Shown here: piece by piece, positions 60,801 through 64,000 of the stretch
How the letters are laid out: every line of letters begins with the position of its first letter
How positions within the stretch are numbered: position 1 is the stretch's first letter
Assembly (NCBI RefSeq): GCF_015706575.1
Contig: NW_024037074.1
Coordinates: forward strand, 17,473,334 to 17,537,333
DNA: 64,000 nt
Direction of reading: 5' to 3'
Source of the DNA: Patiria miniata
Lineage: Eukaryota > Echinodermata > Asteroidea > Valvatida > Asterinidae
The notes under the pieces: model-generated
What the model was told of the DNA's origin: nothing
Databases searched by the model: none
What the model saw: the letters and a program-made list of their open reading frames with translations, nothing else
Translations under genes and position numbers: made by a program

Positions 60801-61491
60801 TAAAACAACCTCATAATTATATCATGGGTATTTTAAAAAATAATATATTTTATATATGATATTATAATTCACTTCATTTATTTGTTTTATTTCTCAGTTA
60901 TGGAACCTGTGACAGTGAACAATAGTAAGTGCTGCTCGTCTTTTTTGTTTCATGTAGTTTCACCGCAACTGTTAAAAACTTCATGTATATACGTACCTCG
61001 GTTATAATGGTTGTCTTCTGTGAATCGTGATTGGAGATGATGAACTGCAATGTAGGTTTGCTTGGTAAAACTGACATTACTAGGAGGGTTTGTTAGCCGC
61101 AGCATATACTTATTTTTATTTCCAGTTGTGGGTAGAGCTGTTGAACTAGATGTTTCGATTAGAATTATGTGGATATCATTTTGCTATAAGCCTCGTGTTT
61201 ATACCGCAACCCTTCTTACCATTATTGCATATCATGCAATATTCCGGGTGTCGGAATAGGAGTGTCGGGACATAGGGGTGTCGGAACATAGGTGTGTAAC
61301 CAAAAGACAGTGCTCCATTTTTTTTTCTCAGTCAGGTGTTGTTTAATTTGTTCGATTTTCCATTTCTCTGTATTGACACAGAGGTTAAGAACAATTTGCT
61401 GTACGTGGGGGTAGCTCTGACCGGGCTGGTCGGGCTCATCATCTGGGCGTCAATCTACAAGAACCGCAAACGGCATTCGTTCGATGGGTGA
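48875..61491 (+). CDS. FAM187-like Ig-domain type I membrane protein (complete, 15 exons, 503 aa)
   Basis: Exons: 48875-48935, 49347-49403, 50308-50421, 51823-51909, 53823-54012, 54194-54420, 55169-55195, 56120-56161, 56631-56717, 57224-57370, 57828-57917, 58615-58672, 59293-59480, 60898-60924, 61382-61491. They join to 1512 nt with no stop. The signal peptide is residues 1-20. A prodomain-like stretch has RKRR (53-56), a possible furin site, then a Pro/Lys linker (125-140). Ig domain 1 runs Cys167, Trp183 to YFC (Cys230). A Cys-rich module has LWSTWTGCNHCG (278-289). Ig domain 2 runs Cys394, Trp405 to YTC (Cys445). One TM segment (473-492) and a short basic tail follow. Mammalian FAM187A has the same Ig, WxWTxCxxC, second Ig, TM order (memory); its function is poorly known. 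The exon 1-4 region has no clear family match. Confidence 0.85.
51620..51768. mobile_element. Remnant of the CAG-ended MITE family
   Basis: A C run (51625-51641) is followed by the family core 'acggagggcaagtgtccgg' and by the right end CCTGGATCCGCCCCTG. The left end is not recognisable, so the copy is truncated or decayed. It lies in intron 3 of the FAM187-like gene. Confidence 0.65.
52065..53058. mobile_element. Foldback element in intron 4 of the FAM187-like gene, with nested insertion
   Basis: Ends AGGGTGAGTAAAAAAAACC and (T)nACTCACCCT are inverted repeats. The arms pair inward through 'ttcttgtac' and 'tttgaatgattcttgtac', and the centre is an almost perfect palindrome at 52731-52883 (arms of about 70 bp including CTGTCCACGGATCACAAAA). 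The pairing of the left arm is interrupted by a TTAA-flanked MITE (52197-52716) with no counterpart on the right, so the MITE arrived later. Confidence 0.85.
52197..52716 (-). mobile_element. TTAA-flanked MITE, copy 2 (nested)
   Basis: Ends AGGGAATAAACA and TGTATTTTCCCT sit between TTAA duplications. The interior matches copy 1 (38896-39286) in reverse orientation: 'ccaacgctgatcggccgatc', 'aaaaataccacttttcttg' and 'actgtcattcactaacagt' correspond to parts of copy 1. This copy is about 130 bp longer. It has no coding capacity. Confidence 0.8.
54543..54875. mobile_element. CAG-ended MITE (hAT-like) in intron 6 of the FAM187-like gene
   Basis: The left end CCAGTCTAGGGGCGAATCTA and the right end TAGATCCGTTACTGG are imperfect inverted repeats. 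A G run occurs near the right end, as in the other family members. Flanks do not show a clear duplication, so the copy is probably old. Confidence 0.6.
57967..58307 (+). mobile_element. tRNA-derived SINE with (ATT)n tail
   Basis: A tRNA-like head (GGTGGCTTGTGCATAAAGCG) is followed 30 bp later by a perfect B box, GGTTCGAATCC (58019-58029). A body of about 250 bp with 'cctccggttttccctccc' follows and ends in six ATT/TTA units (58288-58306). This head-body-tail layout is typical of tRNA SINEs. It sits in intron 11 of the FAM187-like gene. The tail is almost uninterrupted, suggesting a fairly young insertion. Confidence 0.85.
59060..59125 (+). repeat. tRNA-like fragment in intron 12 of the FAM187-like gene
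   Basis: 'ggcaagctcggtggtcgagt' followed by 'gggtaaggcggtttcacc' resembles the 5' half of a Leu/Ser-type tRNA (A-box region). The B box is decayed ('gagattggagcccc'). It is similar to the minus-strand copy near 63830. Confidence 0.45.
59560..59890 (+). mobile_element. Probable LINE 3' UTR with TTGAA tail
   Basis: An AT-rich, T-rich segment ends 'aataaatgtctattttaatt' and then 'gaattgaattgag'. The (TTGAA)n end is the same tail type as the LINE fragment at 6690-7395, but on the plus strand. No reverse transcriptase remnant could be read, so this is probably only the 3' UTR. Confidence 0.4.
60007..60332. mobile_element. CAG-ended MITE (hAT-like) in intron 13 of the FAM187-like gene
   Basis: Ends CAGTGGCGTATCTAG and CTGGATACGCCACTG are almost perfect 15 bp inverted repeats. 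The outside 8-mers are gagtcact and gagtcgcg, five of eight identical, as from a decayed 8 bp duplication typical of hAT elements. The core 'acggaggccaagtgtccgg' is shared with the copy at 43863 and the remnant at 51620, and a C run lies near the right end. Confidence 0.8.
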
Positions 61492-63799
61492 ACAGGACAC
61501 CGAAGCAATACACCGATAGAAGAACATGGATCGGGCAGTGTTGAAGAAAGGAGGGAGCCACTTCGGGTCAAATTCATAATGTTGCTAAGCAGGAAAGATG
61601 GGTTCGCCAATTATTTGCCACCCCACAATCAGCTCATGACCGGTCACTTGAAACTCGCGTTGCATGACATTTTTGTTGGGTAACTAGAGTGCAAATATTT
61701 CTGCTGAATGATGCTGCACGCTAATACGTTGTTTGTGTCTGAGCTCGATGAGCTTATAAATGTTCAAATGCGCTAAAAAAAACCCAGACAAACATAACAA
61801 AATATGTCCTATAACTGTCAATTCTTTGGTTTAATTTATGTATTGAGAAAGCGCCGGTGGACCCTTTTCCCTAGTCAATAAGTGTCTTTGTGTGAGACGT
61901 TAGTTTTCCTTTAATTTTCCAGTTTTTCTCTTTTTTTGTTGCTAATTTGATAAAAAGAGCCGTTGGGATATAATTATGTTCAACGTTGCGGAGACCATAA
62001 TTTAATTAACATGTATGTTTGTGTATGGCTTTATCGATTTTTTCAATATGTCCTACGAGCCAATAAACAAATTACAATTTTTGCCCAAGGCAGTAACAAA
62101 CACCCCCCCCCCCGTTTTAAAACTAGGTCGTTAACAAAGGGGAAGGTTGACATTAAATTAAAAAAGGACTAAAGCTTTGACATTTTCAATAAAAGTTTGT
62201 GCATCTTTGCATTATTGCCACGCGTATTCCCCTGGATTAGGTTCACAATAGAAATTGTATTTAAATTTTCTTTCAAGGGTGCCCCTGTCCATGTAATTGG
62301 ATTCGTGCAGGATTGAGACATGCATGTTCTCTGGTCGCTTGGGCGTAAGCATTTCTTCATCTTAAGGACCCTGAGAATGAGCCACATCAATCGAATTAGG
62401 CATCACGAGTACAAAAGACAGACACCCGTCCCAGGAGCAGATGACTCCAAGTGATTTTTTGCAGAACGGTTTTCCCCATAATAAACGTATGACAAGTTGG
62501 ATAGAGATGTATTGGTCAAAGGTCATTTTAATCAAAGCGGCAGAGAAATCAAGGCCTAGGTCTAAAACCTGTTAATGAAGCAAATGGCAAGTATGCAAAA
62601 AAAAAAAACGTACCGCAGTGACGAATTATTCTTTAGGACAGCTTAGAAATCAAAACATTGCAATGTTACTGGGGGAGGGGGGGGGGGGCGGGCGGACACC
62701 ACATTACACTAGGGGGCGCTCTTCAAGATATATATGTACATCGGATATGTGTACTCGCGCTTACATCAAAACGGCACATTTTAAAAGCTTTTGTACTTTC
62801 TTTCTTCACTTTTCAGTGCTATGAAAACATTTTTGGTTCTTGGGATGTTCTATACCTCGAAACAAGCATTTTATTTTCTCATCACGGAAAAGTGGGGAGC
62901 ATGATTCAAAAGCCCACCCTCCCTGGTCAAAAAGGGGGGATATATATACTGCTCAACAGCAGGTTTTTTTCCTTCAAACTATTATCTTTTTAACAAAATT
63001 TATCGAAAGAAACACCTGGCATGTCTAAACACCTTTTTTGTATGCCCGAAAACATTCCAAAAACATTCTAAAAAATAGCGCGTCTGTGACATGTGAACGC
63101 AAACATGCTGGAGAGGAATGCCGTTCGGGCCATGACTCTTTACCCCCTTCAAACGGAGTTTACATTTAATTAAATAACTTCTGTCTCGGGACAGGATAGG
63201 GAATCGGATTGACGCAAGTCCTGATCTTGAAATGAAAACAAGCTGTGATAAATTAATTTCAGGAGCGTGTGTTTGGGTCAGTTTAACAGAATTACTGTCG
63301 ATTTTTTCGGAAACTGCTTTCCGTGGGAAAACTGGACATTCTGCGACGGTCTTCTGGGCTGTCTGACTCAGCACGGTCCGGCGACTTCTGCCCAAGGATG
63401 CATAATTGCTACCCCGCTCATGTCACGTGGGCTCATGTCATGGGGGCTTGGGGGCTTCGGCTTGAGTAATTTTTCTCAATTCCTTTTGTACAAATTGCCC
63501 GGGAAGGACGCAACTTTTATCAGTTTCACCTGCTTTTGTGTCGAAATCAAGGAAGTTGATGCAATAAGTAGCTGCGTTATCTCCATGGGTACTGGGTGTA
63601 CAGGTGTCTCATGCCGGGAAAGTTAATTGGGCGTAATCATATTTAACCATAACGACGAAATGGTTGTGTGAAACGTAAATTAAGTGGCCTTTGGTGGATT
63701 TGTTTTTGTTAAGGAGATGTATTATTTTATTAACAATTTGGATTTGTCGCTCACAGTGTATACTCAGTTTTTTTCTGAAAGCTAGATTACTCGGTTGGG
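61492..63799. other. 3' flank of the FAM187-like gene
   Basis: No exon is supported. The first 700 bp probably contain the 3' UTR, with AATAAA at 62062 and 62188. C and G runs occur at 62103 and 62676-62688, the latter next to 'cacattacactagggggcgc'. The frames open near 62700 and 63300 lack recognisable domains. Confidence 0.5.
62062..62193 (+). terminator. Two candidate poly(A) signals for the FAM187-like gene
   Basis: AATAAA occurs at 62062-62067 and at 62188-62193, 570 and 697 bp beyond the TGA stop (61489-61491). Either would give a 3' UTR of normal length. Confidence 0.45.
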
Positions 63800-63872
63800 A
63801 CTGGAACTCATGATTTCCAGATTACCAGTGCAGAGGTAGGTCTTAACTACTCAACTACTGAGATTGCCGGGG
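63800..63872 (-). repeat. tRNA-derived SINE head on the minus strand
   Basis: Read on the minus strand, 'ggcaatctcagtagttgagt' and 'agttaagacctacctctgc' are followed by a B-box-like GAGTTCCAGTCCC. The layout matches a Ser/Leu-like tRNA head. It shares 'ggcaa(g/t)ctc' with the fragment at 59060. Confidence 0.5.
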
Positions 63873-64000
63873 TCGGCTGACCAGTTCGAATCCGATCATT
63901 CAGCAAATATTTAATCCAAGTTTTTAAAAACAGATTTCATGTAGTGAGGGTACATTTCAAGTTTTTTTTTAACGCATTACATTATTTTATAAATTATTTA

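Noticed and set aside
63000-63626. Frames of 119-131 codons on both strands near the right edge
   Set aside because: No domain, no splice signals in the right phase and no composition shift; treated as chance.

Overview
This window looks like nuclear DNA of a marine invertebrate deuterostome, probably an echinoderm or a near relative (inference). The genes have many short exons with GT/AG introns of about 0.3-2 kb. The families fit such an animal: an SLC22 transporter array, an SV2-type transporter with a luminal pentapeptide domain, and a FAM187-like immunoglobulin protein. Introns and spacers are full of tRNA-derived SINEs, LINE tails and non-autonomous DNA transposons. I rebuilt every gene model by hand from splice sites, reading phase and family knowledge. 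No alignment or database search was run.

Layout. (1) 1-8954: no certain exon; it holds a LINE 3' fragment, MITEs and tRNA-like SINE traces, and is probably intron or 3' flank of the next gene. (2) 8955-9471, minus: first coding exon of a secreted or membrane protein with an agrin-NtA / neuregulin-GGF-like domain; the gene continues toward or past the left edge. (3) 12415-20267, minus: a complete ten-exon SV2-like gene (692 aa). (4) 21527-28403, 29679-35533 and 39447-47937, plus: three complete ten-exon SLC22A-type transporters in tandem (583, 589 and 583 aa), here called A, B and C. Their exon lengths and phases match exactly in exons 2-9. (5) 48875-61491, plus: a complete fifteen-exon FAM187-like type I membrane protein (503 aa) with two Ig domains and a WxxW/Cys-rich module between them. 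(6) 61492-64000: its 3' flank.

How the genes relate. SV2 proteins are classed as SLC22B, so the minus-strand SV2-like gene and the plus-strand A/B/C array form one linked block of SLC22-superfamily genes around a 1.26 kb divergent spacer. A, B and C arose by tandem duplication: A and B share even an intronic CCAG repeat, and C is older. Sequence exchange then kept certain segments alike (the large extracellular loop in exon 1 and the 3' half of exon 9; also exon 7 between A and B), while neighbouring exons diverged. The residue at the charge-discriminating site of TM11 differs: Arg in A and B, Gln in C.

The most notable non-genic structures are a 1.46 kb foldback element in intron 1 of C, a 1 kb foldback in intron 4 of the FAM187-like gene with a TTAA-flanked MITE nested in it, and a family of CAG-ended, poly-G-bearing MITEs. 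I saw no CRISPR array, no rRNA and no convincing functional tRNA gene.
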